Notes: generated by a model not told the origin, from the letters alone. Shown: positions 50,519 through 59,193, counted from the first letter of the stretch. The stretch is 64,000 bases of DNA from Natronococcus roseus (GCF_043677095.1 NZ_JBHLJR010000004.1:310001-374000); one strand, 5' to 3'. Program-made: numbers and translations.

Positions 50519-51832
50519 TTACCCGAACTTTTCGGCCCGACCCTGCAGCCGCTCGAGCACCGACGGCCGGCCGCGACACGTAAGCGTGACCGTCTCGCCC
50601 TCGTAGTCGACCGACTCGACGGTCGTGCGGTCGTAAGCAGTCGAAACCAGCGACATCGCGTCGTCGGTGTTCGGCAGCCGAAGCGTCGCCCGCTCCTCGG
50701 GGAACCGCTCTCGAATTTCCGAGCGAACGGTCTCGAGGTTCGTCCCCTCGAGCAGGCTCGCGAGGATCGGTTCGGCCGCCGGCTCGGGAACGAGATCCGC
50801 AGCTACTGAGGAGCGCCGCCGGCGCTCTTCCTCGGACAGCGTCTCGGCCTTGTTGAGCACGGGGACGATCCGATCGTCGTCGACCCCCTGGGCCTCGAGC
50901 ACCTCGAGGGACACCGACAGCCGCTCGCGGAACGTCTCGAGGGGGTCGCCCGCGTCGACGACCAGCACGACAACGTCGGCCGCGGCCGCCTCCGACAGCG
51001 TCGAGCTGAACGACTCGACGAGGTCGTGGGGCAGGTCGTCGACGAACCCGACCGTGTCGGTGACGAGCGCGGGCCGGCCCTCGAGGGTCGCTCGACGGGT
51101 CGTCGTCTCGAGGGTCTCGAACAACCGATCCTCGATCGCCGCGGTGGCGTCCTTTCCGTCGCCGTCCGCGGGAGCGTCCTCGGCTCGATCCTCGAGGCTC
51201 ATCTCGTCGGCGAGTCGGTGCAACAGCGTCGACTTCCCGGCGTTGGTGTAGCCCGCCAGGGTGACGAGGTCGAACCCCTCCTCGCGGCGGCGCTGCCGGA
51301 ACTGCTCGGCGGGCTCGGGCAGCTCCTTGAGTTTGGTCTCGAGGCGGTCGATCCGCTCCTCGACGTCGTAGATCCGGGACCCCTTCTCGGTCTGCTGGTT
51401 CAACATCCCCTCGTCGGCCGCGGCGATCACCCGCGGCAGGTCGTAGCGCAGGCGCGCCAGCTCGACCTGGAGCTGGGCCCGACGGGTGCCGGCCTGACTC
51501 TCGAAGAGCTCGAGGACGAGCCGATAGCGATCGACGACGATCGTCTCCTCGGGCATCCGTTGCTCGACCGTGTGGTGTTGGTCGGGCGTGAGCTCGCCGT
51601 CGACGACGACGCGGCCGGCTTTCTCCTCCTCGACGACGGCCGCGAGCTCCTCGAGCTTCCCGCTGCCGAGGTAGGTTCCGGAGTCGTTCGGTCCAACCTG
51701 CGTGACGGTCGCGACGACGTCGTCCCCGTTGGCCTTGACGAGCGCCTCGATCTCGTCGGTCTCGACGGGTGCGTTCGGCGATCGTTTCGCGATAACTGTG
51801 CGTGCGGTCTGCGTGGGTGCTGATCGTGACAT
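50519..51832 (-). CDS. hflX: GTPase HflX
   Basis: A 437-residue ribosome-associated GTPase. The N-terminal HflX domain includes DSGTYLGSGKLEEL and DGELTPDQHHTVEQ, followed by the coiled region with TRRAQLQVELARLRYDLPR. The G domain starts near residue 195: G1 GYTNAGKST, G2 in a TTRRATL loop, G3 DTVGFVDDLPH, G4 as VLNKAE. Bacterial HflX splits stalled ribosomes under stress; the archaeal protein has been found on the 50S subunit. Start ATG 51832. Confidence 0.94.
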   Translation of the reverse strand: MSRSAPTQTARTVIAKRSPNAPVETDEIEALVKANGDDVVATVTQVGPNDSGTYLGSGKLEELAAVVEEEKAGRVVVDGELTPDQHHTVEQRMPEETIVVDRYRLVLELFESQAGTRRAQLQVELARLRYDLPRVIAAADEGMLNQQTEKGSRIYDVEERIDRLETKLKELPEPAEQFRQRRREEGFDLVTLAGYTNAGKSTLLHRLADEMSLEDRAEDAPADGDGKDATAAIEDRLFETLETTTRRATLEGRPALVTDTVGFVDDLPHDLVESFSSTLSEAAAADVVVLVVDAGDPLETFRERLSVSLEVLEAQGVDDDRIVPVLNKAETLSEEERRRRSSVAADLVPEPAAEPILASLLEGTNLETVRSEIRERFPEERATLRLPNTDDAMSLVSTAYDRTTVESVDYEGETVTLTCRGRPSVLERLQGRAEKFG

Positions 51833-52101
51833 GTGGGTCTGTAGCTGCGAGTACTGCGTCGCTCCGGCTCGAGTCCGCGCCGGGCGAAACGAGCGGGGAT
51901 CGGGGGCTGCGTCGCCGTCGACCGAACTGTCGACGACGGAGGCGAACCCGACTCACCGAGCGAAAACGATCTCCATCTGCTGTGGCGTGGATTTGCCGAG
52001 CACACCACTAATCGGTTGTGGTAGTGTGGGTGACTGTGACACATCCTCTCGGGAGTACGGCCGTTTCGATCGAACTCGTCGCGAAAAGCGAGCCGGATAC
52101 C

Positions 52102-52350
52102 TTACTCCCCGAACAGCTCGTCGACGGCCTCGCGCGCGGCGAGGGCGGCGTCGTCGGCGACCTGCTCCGGGTCGGCCTCGTCTTCGGGCGCGTTCAGGTA
52201 GACGTCGACCTCGAGGACGCCGTCCTCGAAGACGACCGTCACGTCGTAGTCTCGAACCTCGGATTGCTTGTACCGGGAGAAGATCAGTCCCTCCGCCGCG
52301 TCGGACGCGGTCTGGACGACCTCCTCGTCGGTCGGCTCCTCACTCGACAT
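52102..52350 (-). CDS. DUF3194 protein
   Basis: An 82-residue archaeal protein of the DUF3194 family, linked across archaea to prefoldin beta. It has the pattern DAAEGLIFSRYKQSEVRDYD and VTVVFEDGVLEVDVYL. Its start codon immediately follows the prefoldin beta stop with no spacer. Function is unknown; the association suggests a role in co-translational folding. Confidence 0.88.
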   Translation of the reverse strand: MSSEEPTDEEVVQTASDAAEGLIFSRYKQSEVRDYDVTVVFEDGVLEVDVYLNAPEDEADPEQVADDAALAAREAVDELFGE

Positions 52351-52752
52351 TTACGCGCCGCCGGCACCGGGACCGCCCGGACCTGCCGGGCCGCCCATGC
52401 CGCCGCCCGCGCCGCCGAGCAGTTCCTCGAGCTCGCCCTGGAGGTCCTCGAACTGCTCCTGGACGCGCTCTTCTTGCTTCTCTAAGGTCTCGAGACGGAT
52501 CTCGAGGGTGTCGACCTTCTCTTCGAGGTCGTCCTCGGCCGTGTCGTAGTCGGTCTCGACGAACAGCTCGCCGACGTTGCGGTACATCGTCGTCTCCTCG
52601 TCGATGTTGTCGAGCTCGTCGAGGGCGCTCTCGGCCTCCTCGAGGTTCGTCTCGGCCTGCTGTTTCTGCATGGCGACTTCCTGTGCGGTCTCCTGAAGGC
52701 CCTGGAGCTGCTCGATCTTCTCCTGTGCTTCCGGCGGCAGGTTTCCTTGCAT
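52351..52752 (-). CDS. pfdB: Prefoldin subunit beta
   Basis: A 133-residue chaperone subunit. The two coiled-coil arms (QGNLPPEAQEKIEQLQGLQE ... and SLEIRLETLEKQEERVQEQF-like) flank the short beta-hairpin region with MYRNVGELFVETDYD. The C-terminal 20 residues are a Gly/Pro/Ala-rich flexible tail. It captures unfolded protein and passes it to the thermosome (compare the subunit at 7991). ATG 52752 is used (MQGNLPPEAQ); frames before it run into the divergent promoter region. Confidence 0.93.
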   Translation of the reverse strand: MQGNLPPEAQEKIEQLQGLQETAQEVAMQKQQAETNLEEAESALDELDNIDEETTMYRNVGELFVETDYDTAEDDLEEKVDTLEIRLETLEKQEERVQEQFEDLQGELEELLGGAGGGMGGPAGPGGPGAGGA

Positions 52753-52874
52753 ATCTCGACCGTCGCCCTCCGGACTGATAAAGCCAAGCTTTGTCGCTCG
52801 AACGAAAGCGAGCGTCCGAGCCCGTTGGGCGTGCAACCTCGAAACCTATCCCCCTCGCGGGCGTCCCTCCGGTG

Positions 52875-54074
52875 ATGCGACGTCGCGACCTCCTCGCTGC
52901 CGGCGCCCTCTCGAGCGCGCTCTCGCTTGCGGGCTGTCTCGAGACGCTCGAGCGCGAGGACGCCTGGCGGGAGCTGGTCGTCGACCCACCCGACGGCGCC
53001 TACGTGCCGCCGAAGGTCGACGAAATGCTTCCGCTTGGCACTGCGGCCGCCGACGGCCTCGAGGTCTCGCTGTCGGCGACGCGACCCCACTCGTTCTGGA
53101 CGGTCGCCGACGGCGAGCGGGCGCGTGCGGACGTTCGGGACCACCACGACGCCCACCTGATGGCGACGGTCACCGACGCCGAGACCGGTCTCGCGGTTCC
53201 GACGTCGGTGTCGACGGCGGTCCACAGTCGCGATGAGCGAATCGACGAGCGCACCCTCTGGCCGATGCTCTCCCAGCGGATGGGGTTTCACTACGGCGAC
53301 AACGTCCCGCTGGGCGAGGACGGCCCCCACGACGCGACCGTTCGGATCGAACCGACGAGCGCCCACGTCTCGGGCACTCTCGCCGACCGGCTCGACACGG
53401 CCCGGACCGTCGACCTCGAGTTCGAGTACGCGGCCGAGGCGATCGAGTCGCTCGACCGCCGGCTGATCGACGAGGACGAGGGACGTGGCGAGAGCGGGGC
53501 GGTCGAGCCGATGGAACACGATCACGACGAGCACGGGTCGGAGGACGGCCACGACGAGCACGGGTCGGAGGACGGCCACGATGACCACGATAGCCACAGC
53601 GATCACGGGTCCGAAAACGGTCACGGCGATCACGATACGCACGAGGCGGACGACCGCGGGGCGGAAGCCGATCTCGAGGCCGCCACCGACGAGTGGCTCG
53701 GCACCGCCCGCAGCGGGGATCTCGAGTTCGGCGTCGGCGTCCTCGAGGGCGGATCGGACGGGATCGGCGAGGACACCGTCGTCGTGAGCGCTCGCACGCG
53801 GTACAACCAGTTTTCGCTCCCGTTCGTCGGACTGTCGGTCGCTCCGGTTCGGGACGGATCCCTCGGCGAGAAAACCCCGCTCGGGGAGCGACTCGACGCC
53901 GAGCTGGGTCACCACTACGGCGCTCCCCTCGAGCGGGAACTCCGCGAGCGCCTCGAGTCGACGACCGAGCTGGCGGTGGTCGTCGACGCGACGCCGCAGC
54001 TCTCGCGCCACGAGGGGTACGAGACGGCGTTTTTCGACCTCGAGCCCGCGACGGTGGGGATCGACCTCGAGTAG
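52875..54074 (+). CDS. His-rich Tat/lipoprotein, probable metal (iron) binding protein
   Basis: A 399-residue exported lipoprotein. The leader MRRRDLLAAGALSSALSLAGC carries a twin-arginine-like start and a lipobox with Cys21. The first domain (about 30-205) resembles the P19/Tp34 iron-uptake fold, with DVRDHHDAHLMATVTD and HYGDNVPLG providing His ligands. A His/Asp-rich linker (about residues 215-255) contains a 9-residue tandem repeat (HDEHGSEDG) twice and degenerate copies. A second domain follows, ending EPATVGIDLE. It probably binds Fe, Cu or Zn at the surface; the iron assignment is from memory of related haloarchaeal proteins. It splits the pcc1 and pfdB genes. Confidence 0.8.
   Translation: MRRRDLLAAGALSSALSLAGCLETLEREDAWRELVVDPPDGAYVPPKVDEMLPLGTAAADGLEVSLSATRPHSFWTVADGERARADVRDHHDAHLMATVTDAETGLAVPTSVSTAVHSRDERIDERTLWPMLSQRMGFHYGDNVPLGEDGPHDATVRIEPTSAHVSGTLADRLDTARTVDLEFEYAAEAIESLDRRLIDEDEGRGESGAVEPMEHDHDEHGSEDGHDEHGSEDGHDDHDSHSDHGSENGHGDHDTHEADDRGAEADLEAATDEWLGTARSGDLEFGVGVLEGGSDGIGEDTVVVSARTRYNQFSLPFVGLSVAPVRDGSLGEKTPLGERLDAELGHHYGAPLERELRERLESTTELAVVVDATPQLSRHEGYETAFFDLEPATVGIDLE
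53523..53576 (+). repeat. 27-base tandem repeat in the His-rich linker
   Basis: Two perfect 27-base copies (53523-53549 and 53550-53576) encode HDEHGSEDG twice, and further degenerate His/Asp units follow to about 53640. Length variation between strains by slippage is likely. Confidence 0.75.
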
Positions 54075-54080
54075 AACCGA

Positions 54081-54566
54081 TCAGTCGGCTCGAGCGAGGT
54101 GGCCGCCCGCGCTGCGGACCAGGAGGGTTCCGACGGCGAGCATGAGCACGCTCACCGCGAGCCAGTGGGGGTTCCAGGCTTCGGTGCCGTGAACGACGTT
54201 GTGCAGGTCGAGCACGTAGTGGCTGACGACGCCGTCGAAGACGTTGAAGGCGCCCGCCCCGACGACGACGGAACCGATCAGGTACCGCGTCGAGAACCGG
54301 GCGTCGGAGCCGTTGACGAGTCGCCAGGTGAGCCCGAGGCCGACGCCCATCACGCCGAGCATTCCGAGCAAGAAGAGACCGTCGAACATGACGTTCGTCC
54401 GCATCCCGTCGAGGCTATAGGGGTCGTAGATCCCCGACAGCAGGTGGTGGGTCTGCAGCGTCAGATGGAAGATCACGACGTCGATAATCGCACCGAAGCC
54501 GAAGCCGACGGTTCCGCCGGCCAGCAGAACGCGCCGGCGGCTCCCCGTGCTCGAATCCGTTACCAT
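54081..54566 (-). CDS. DUF2243 membrane protein
   Basis: A 161-residue protein with four membrane segments. FGFGAIIDVVIFHLTLQTHHLL and GGVVSHYVLDLHNVVHGTE-like segments carry the conserved His residues of DUF2243. These may bind a metal or heme, but no activity is known. It is convergent with the His-rich lipoprotein, and a shared metal theme is only a guess. Start ATG 54566. Confidence 0.85.
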   Translation of the reverse strand: MVTDSSTGSRRRVLLAGGTVGFGFGAIIDVVIFHLTLQTHHLLSGIYDPYSLDGMRTNVMFDGLFLLGMLGVMGVGLGLTWRLVNGSDARFSTRYLIGSVVVGAGAFNVFDGVVSHYVLDLHNVVHGTEAWNPHWLAVSVLMLAVGTLLVRSAGGHLARAD

Positions 54567-54614
54567 ACCGCAGTCCTTCGCGGACCGCAGGGAAAAACGG
54601 CCGGCCGACGACTG

Positions 54615-54887
54615 CTACGTTTCCGAACGCGACCGAACTTGGTCGCCGACGTCGGCGGTTCGCTCGGCGACGTCGACCAGCGAGAACCAGGTGTTCAGCG
54701 CCGCGCGAAGCGCGACCGGATCCGCGGCCTCGATCTCGAGCGAGACGATTGCCCCCTCGCTGTCGATCGTCGTCTGCGACCGGTCGTCGTCGATCTCGCC
54801 GACCTCGAGGGCGACCGATTCGGCGACGAGGCGGGCTCGAGCCGGCTCGTCGTACTCGAACTCGAGGGTCGCGCCGTGGGCGGCCAC
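54615..54887 (-). CDS. pcc1: KEOPS complex subunit Pcc1
   Basis: A 90-residue KH-like dimerisation subunit of KEOPS, the complex that makes t6A on tRNAs reading ANN codons. ATLEFEYDEPARARLVAESV starts the domain and ALRAALNTWFSLVDVAE ends it. Start is GTG 54887, because the frame upstream is the antisense of rpoP. It is the third gene of eL43-rpoP-pcc1, with spacing of 5 bases from rpoP. Confidence 0.88.
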   Translation of the reverse strand: MAAHGATLEFEYDEPARARLVAESVALEVGEIDDDRSQTTIDSEGAIVSLEIEAADPVALRAALNTWFSLVDVAERTADVGDQVRSRSET

Positions 54888-54892
54888 GGACG

Positions 54893-55027
54893 CTACCGAA
54901 CGCTGACTTCCTTGACGTCGCGGCTGCGCTCCTTCAGGAGGACGCGGTGGCCGCAGTAGGGACACCGAACGCCGCCGTACTCGTCGAGCTGAACGTCGCG
55001 TTTACAGCGGGAACACTTGTAGCTCAT
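54893..55027 (-). CDS. rpoP: DNA-directed RNA polymerase subunit P (Rpb12)
   Basis: A 44-residue zinc-ribbon subunit: MSYKCSRCKRDVQLDEYGG, then CPYCGHRVLLKERS. The two CxxC pairs bind zinc. ATG 55027 and stop TAG 54893-54895. The gene lies between eL43 and pcc1, the usual archaeal order. Confidence 0.93.
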   Translation of the reverse strand: MSYKCSRCKRDVQLDEYGGVRCPYCGHRVLLKERSRDVKEVSVR

Positions 55028-55047
55028 GCGTAGAGAGTGAGAAACCG

Positions 55048-55305
55048 TTATTCGTCTTCGGCCAGCGCGGCTCGAATCGAGCGCTGGACGGTGCGACCTG
55101 CGGGAGTCTCCGGCCGGTAGGCGCCGCCGGTGAAGACCTCGCCGGTCTCGTCGTTCTTCCAGATGCCGGTACCGACGCGGGTGACGCTGTCACCGTCGAC
55201 CTCGGCGTTTTCCATGTCGTCTTCGATCTCGCTGACGCGGCGTCGAGCGACGCGACCGTAGCGTGCGCCAAAACGGCCCGCGCTGCCGACTTCTTGGTTA
55301 CCCAT
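55048..55305 (-). CDS. Ribosomal protein eL43 (L37Ae), cysteine-free variant
   Basis: An 85-residue large-subunit protein. The start GSAGRFGARYGRVARRRVSEIE and the end GGAYRPETPAGRTVQRSIRAALAE are characteristic. In most archaea four cysteines of a zinc finger flank the RxGTGIW motif; here that region is DGDSVTRVGTGIWKNDETG, with no cysteine in the whole protein. The fold must be held without zinc. It is first in the operon with rpoP and pcc1. Start ATG 55305. Confidence 0.9.
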   Translation of the reverse strand: MGNQEVGSAGRFGARYGRVARRRVSEIEDDMENAEVDGDSVTRVGTGIWKNDETGEVFTGGAYRPETPAGRTVQRSIRAALAEDE

Positions 55306-55353
55306 AGTACCGCTATCTATCGGTACTGGATTCTTAAACCTGTTGAGTTGCGA

Positions 55354-55560
55354 CTACTCGTCCGCGGCACGCTCGGCCACGGGTCCGGCGAGCAGCTCCC
55401 GGAAGACGAGCGCGAGCGCGGCGACCGGGCCGGCCGGGGCCAGCGGTGCGGCGAGCAGCCCGGTCCCGAGTCCCGTCACCGCGATCGTCGTCTGGAGGGC
55501 GAGGCCGCTCACCGAGAGCAGTGGGATCGCAGCCAGGATCGCGTCGGGTCGCTCGAGCAT
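55354..55560 (-). CDS. Small hydrophobic membrane protein
   Basis: A 68-residue protein with two hydrophobic segments and a short acidic C-terminus, starting MLERPDAILAAIPLLS. Similar very small proteins are common in haloarchaea; the function is unknown. The gene lies upstream of eL43 on the same strand. Confidence 0.62.
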   Translation of the reverse strand: MLERPDAILAAIPLLSVSGLALQTTIAVTGLGTGLLAAPLAPAGPVAALALVFRELLAGPVAERAADE

Positions 55561-55839
55561 GGCTAATTATATCTAATTACACCCGGTCGGATAAGGGACC
55601 GACAACCAGCAGCACCTGTCGCTTTTCCGGAGCGACGAAAACGATCGCTTCCGACCGGTCCGTTACGTAGCGAATGCATACCGAACAGCCCTTGCCTGTG
55701 TAACTCAGTTAATCAAAAAGATAAATTCTGTGAAAATCTAGCTCTATTATCAACGTTTACTACTAATATGTCCTATGCCAAGTGTAGACAAACTATTTCA
55801 TCCCGAAGCCAATGGATCAGACGTTCAGTGAGAGAATCG

Positions 55840-56100
55840 ATGAAAGACATCCCGCAGCCATCACACGGTTCGTACTCAGTCGGCGATCGAGTGCGGATAG
55901 ACATCGGTTCTAACGATCCTGACTCTCGGTATCACGTCGAAGTTTGTGAGATTGTCGACGTTTTCACCGACGATCTTGGTTTGGAAACCAGCCAAACCAC
56001 AGATGCATACTGGTACACTGTCCGAGACGTGGAAACGGACAACGAACTTTTACTTTCATTTCGTCACTACGATTTGGTTCCGGTCGAGGATATTCAGTAG
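55840..56100 (+). CDS. Small hypothetical protein on lower-GC DNA
   Basis: An 86-residue acidic protein from ATG 55840 (MKDIPQPSHGSYSVGDRVRID). GSYSVGDRVRIDI and YWYTVRDVETDNELLLSF suggest a small SH3-like beta-barrel. An ATG at 55768 would add 24 basic residues that look non-coding. The surrounding DNA (about 55680-56000) is AT-richer than average. No family recognised. Confidence 0.6.
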   Translation: MKDIPQPSHGSYSVGDRVRIDIGSNDPDSRYHVEVCEIVDVFTDDLGLETSQTTDAYWYTVRDVETDNELLLSFRHYDLVPVEDIQ

Positions 56101-56166
56101 CTCTCCTGTACGTCCCACGAGTCTCACGCAGTGTGCTGGGTACGGAACCCGTGCACCGATCTACCG

Positions 56167-56901
56167 TTACTGGAACTCCGAGTCGGCGAGCACGTCGTTG
56201 AGGTCGTCCCGGATCCGCTCGCCGAGTTCCCGGTTGGGCGCCGTCGTGACGACCCGATTCTCTTGGACGCTCGAGCCGTCCCGGATGAGCATGCGGACGT
56301 TGCCGCCGTCGTCGGCGCGAGTGACTTTCGCCCGGAGTCCGGACTGCGAGCCCTTCCCGCCCGCGTCGATCGGGCCCGGAATCACCTTCTTGACGTGGGG
56401 GTGGCCCGCGACGGTCTGGATCGCGCGCATTCCGGTGCGACCGCCGATCAGCGTCGAGTGGCTGCCGCCGATCTTCTCGGCCGGCGGGGTCTCGACGACC
56501 TCGAGGGCGCGATTGCCTCGGCGCTCGAGGGTCGCCGCCACGGGGTCGTCGGCGTCGCCGTCGACGCGATAGAAAGGGTAGTGGACCTCGCGTCGAACGG
56601 CACGGATCACCTCCCGGTTCCCGCTGGCGTACACCTCCTCGGGACGTTTGCGGCGGATGTCGTCGGCGAGCAGCCCCGCGAAGTTCCGCAGTTCGACGAC
56701 CCCGTTCTCGCCTTCCTCGGGCGTGGTGGTGACCGTCGTCTCCGCGATGACGGGATCGTCGGCGTCCTCGCCGGCCAGCATCGTCAGCGTCGCCCGCTCG
56801 CGGGTCGCCTCGAGCACGATCGCCTCGGTGTTCTCGGCCCGGCAGACCAGACAGAAGTCGCCGGGTTTCTCGAGAGCCGAGCCGCAGTGGCGACACTCCA
56901 T
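56167..56901 (-). CDS. DUF2103 predicted metal-binding protein
   Basis: A 244-residue protein. The N-terminal zinc ribbon (CRHCGSALEKPGDFCLVC) is followed by an acidic domain, and the C-terminal half holds the DUF2103 core: EKIGGSHSTLIGGRTGMRAIQ and HVKKVIPGPIDAGGKGSQSG, which may bind nucleic acid. It lies downstream of another zinc-ribbon gene on the same strand, near truD and pth2, so an RNA-related role is plausible. Confidence 0.85.
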   Translation of the reverse strand: MECRHCGSALEKPGDFCLVCRAENTEAIVLEATRERATLTMLAGEDADDPVIAETTVTTTPEEGENGVVELRNFAGLLADDIRRKRPEEVYASGNREVIRAVRREVHYPFYRVDGDADDPVAATLERRGNRALEVVETPPAEKIGGSHSTLIGGRTGMRAIQTVAGHPHVKKVIPGPIDAGGKGSQSGLRAKVTRADDGGNVRMLIRDGSSVQENRVVTTAPNRELGERIRDDLNDVLADSEFQ

Positions 56902-56949
56902 AGTAGCGATTCGGGAGAGCGGTGTAAAACGCCCCTGTTTTTCGTTCGC

Positions 56950-57378
56950 TTACGCCGAGCCCATCTCGTCGGCGAGTTTCGTTCCGCAGGCCCGGCAGTA
57001 CCGCGACCCCTCGAGGACGACGGCCTCGCAGTTCGGACACGCGAGCCCGGAGCCGTCGACGGACGCGGTCTCGACGTCGGTGCCACAGGAGGGGCAGTAC
57101 GCGGCGTCCTCCGAGACGTCGGTCCCACAGGAGGGACAGCGCGAGTGCCCTTCCCAGAGCACCTGCCGACGTGATCGAGAGATGTAGTTGTACGCGCCCC
57201 AGAGGACGTTTCCGATCCCCATCGTCCACCAGATCGTCAGGATCGCGACGAGGATGTGGGAGGCGACGGAGCCGAACTCCCGGTCGACCATCACGACCCT
57301 GTCTCGACCCTCGTCCTCGATTTTCCACCCCTGTGCCACGAGGTCGTCGATCTCCCGCTGCAGGCGTTCGCTTCGCAT
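56950..57378 (-). CDS. Membrane protein with multiple zinc ribbons
   Basis: A 142-residue protein. The N-terminal 45 residues are soluble, one long hydrophobic segment follows (ASHILVAILTIWWTMGIGNVLWG), and the tail has three CxxC-type zinc-ribbon pairs (CPSCGTD twice, CPNCEAVV and CRACGTKL). Such short zinc-ribbon proteins are common in haloarchaea and function is not known. Start ATG 57378. Confidence 0.75.
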   Translation of the reverse strand: MRSERLQREIDDLVAQGWKIEDEGRDRVVMVDREFGSVASHILVAILTIWWTMGIGNVLWGAYNYISRSRRQVLWEGHSRCPSCGTDVSEDAAYCPSCGTDVETASVDGSGLACPNCEAVVLEGSRYCRACGTKLADEMGSA

Positions 57379-57456
57379 GCTCGAGGTAGGGCTCGAGCGA
57401 GCAAAAGGCTATCAGCCGAAAGCGGGGCCGGTTTCCGGCGATGCCCTCGAGGCGAG

Positions 57457-58827
57457 TCAGCCCAGGTCGACGGGGTCGACCTTCAGGTACTCCCGCGCGA
57501 CGACCGTCGCGTACGACCCCTTCGGCAGCGCAAAGGAGAGCGTTAGCGGGTCGCGCTCGAGTCCCAGCTCCGTTCGCACCAGGATCGCCCGACGGGTCCC
57601 CGTCGAGTGGAACTCCCCCGGCAGATCGAAGTCGCGGGGCTCGAGCCCTAGCTCCTCGAGGACGTCGCGTTCGATCTCGCCTTGCTCGCCGTCGGCCAGT
57701 TCGGAGTCGGTGCCAACCAGCGGCGCGGTGACGAACGCCCGCCCGCGCTCGCAGTGGCGGGTGACGGAGTCGACCCGGCGCTCGTCGACGCGCTGCAGAC
57801 GATCGGTGTCGGGTAGCTCGAGGCCTTCCGGAGCGTCCGCGTCCGAGAAGCAGACGACGTCGCCCGCGACGGGTCGGTCGAATGGGAGCCCGCGCTCGAG
57901 CCGTTCGCTCAGCATCCGGTTGAAGGCGTACGACTGGGCCGCGTGGACGAACAGCCGCTGGAGGTTCGAGGGGACGCGCTCGAGGGCCGCCCGGAACTCC
58001 TCGGGACCGGGCTCGCCCTCGAACTCGGCCAGCGCGTGACACATCGAGCGCTCGTAGCGCAGGCGGTTGGGGATGCGCTCGAGGGCCGCCTGCCAGTCTC
58101 TGGTCTCCTCGACGAACGCCCGTGCCTCCTGGGTTCCCTCGGGCTCCGCGTCGGTCGGATTCCCCAGGTAGGCCATCACGGCCCCCTCCCAGTTTCCGCG
58201 AGCGATCTCGAGACCCACCCTGTGGGTGACGGGGCGTCGGCTGCCGAAGCGCTGCTGGCCGAAGAAGTTGGGGACGCCGATCGGCGTCGCGTCGCTCCCG
58301 TCGTCCGCGTTCGCGTTCCGCCCGCCCTCGAGCCCGCCGAACTCGCACAGCTCGTCGGTGATCGCCTCGGCGTTTGCCGGACGCTCCGGGTCGCCGACGA
58401 CGACCTCGAAGGCGTTGCCCGCCAGATCGCCGAACTCGAGGTTTCGCCCCGCTCGGCCGAGCACCTCGAGGTCGGCGCCGTCGACGTCGGGAAGGTCCGC
58501 GGGCTCGGCGCCGTAGACCGAGAACAGCTGGGTGGTCACGGCGTACTTGTCCTTCGTACCGGCCCAGTTCACGCGCTCGCGGGAGATCCCCAGCGCGTCC
58601 GAAATGCGGGAGGCGAAGTCGTTCGTGTCCCACCCCCGAAGCGTCGCCCGGAAGACGAGGTGTGGGTAGGCGTCGGTCGAGGCCTCGAGGGGCTCGGTGT
58701 CGAAGCGCTCGAGTTCGCGAACTCGGAACTGGTCGTCCGCGGCGCGGAGGCGGCCGCCGACGCCGTCGGCGTCGCTGACGTAGCAGTCGATTCCGACGGC
58801 CTGCTCTGTGGGGTGGGCTGGGCGCAT
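57457..58827 (-). CDS. truD: tRNA pseudouridine(13) synthase TruD
   Basis: A 456-residue enzyme that isomerises U13 in tRNA. The catalytic Asp93 sits in NWAGTKDKYAVTTQ, and the TruD-specific domain includes NFFGQQRFGSRRPVTHRVG near residue 195. The C-terminal part completes the catalytic domain (PGEFHSTGTRRAILV). Start is ATG 58827 (MRPAHPTEQAVG), as further upstream sequence has no coding-like composition. It shares its neighbourhood with pth2, another tRNA enzyme. Confidence 0.94.
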   Translation of the reverse strand: MRPAHPTEQAVGIDCYVSDADGVGGRLRAADDQFRVRELERFDTEPLEASTDAYPHLVFRATLRGWDTNDFASRISDALGISRERVNWAGTKDKYAVTTQLFSVYGAEPADLPDVDGADLEVLGRAGRNLEFGDLAGNAFEVVVGDPERPANAEAITDELCEFGGLEGGRNANADDGSDATPIGVPNFFGQQRFGSRRPVTHRVGLEIARGNWEGAVMAYLGNPTDAEPEGTQEARAFVEETRDWQAALERIPNRLRYERSMCHALAEFEGEPGPEEFRAALERVPSNLQRLFVHAAQSYAFNRMLSERLERGLPFDRPVAGDVVCFSDADAPEGLELPDTDRLQRVDERRVDSVTRHCERGRAFVTAPLVGTDSELADGEQGEIERDVLEELGLEPRDFDLPGEFHSTGTRRAILVRTELGLERDPLTLSFALPKGSYATVVAREYLKVDPVDLG

Positions 58828-58953
58828 GCTCGTTGCCGGCGGTTCGGTCGCCGCGGGTAAATCGGTTCGTTCTCGACGACGTCTCTGCCCGGGTGGCGAC
58901 ACCGGTGTCGCGTCGGTTCTCGAACCGAGGAAAGAAACGATGGCGATGAACGG

Positions 58954-59082
58954 CTAGATCGAAACCGACCACTCGTGTCCGCAGTCGGGACACTCGAACT
59001 CCGCTACCACGTCGTCGTCACTACGGCTCTTTTGGACCAGTTCGCCGAGGCCATCGTCGCATACCGGACATCGAGCGTTCAT
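58954..59082 (-). CDS. Tiny zinc-ribbon protein
   Basis: A 42-residue protein, MNARCPVCDDGLGELVQ then FECPDCGHEWSVSI, with two CxxC pairs 30 residues apart that form a zinc ribbon. ATG 59082, TAG 58954. Proteins of this size are common in haloarchaea; several affect growth or swarming when deleted, but the role of this one is unknown. Confidence 0.7.
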   Translation of the reverse strand: MNARCPVCDDGLGELVQKSRSDDDVVAEFECPDCGHEWSVSI

Positions 59083-59193
59083 CACCACCTGGGGCTACCG
59101 AACGGGCAGTGTTCAATCCGATTCCCCGTTATTTTGGATCCGTGCGGCGAGCGATGACCGATCTGACAGTAAAGTACGGCCGAACCGGTTCGG

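Noticed and set aside
53523..53645. Possible CRISPR-like repeat
   Set aside because: Copies are directly adjacent without spacers and in frame inside a coding sequence.
55964..58993. A 1009-codon minus-strand frame
   Set aside because: It is an out-of-phase reading of truD and its downstream genes, with extreme Arg content and no domain.
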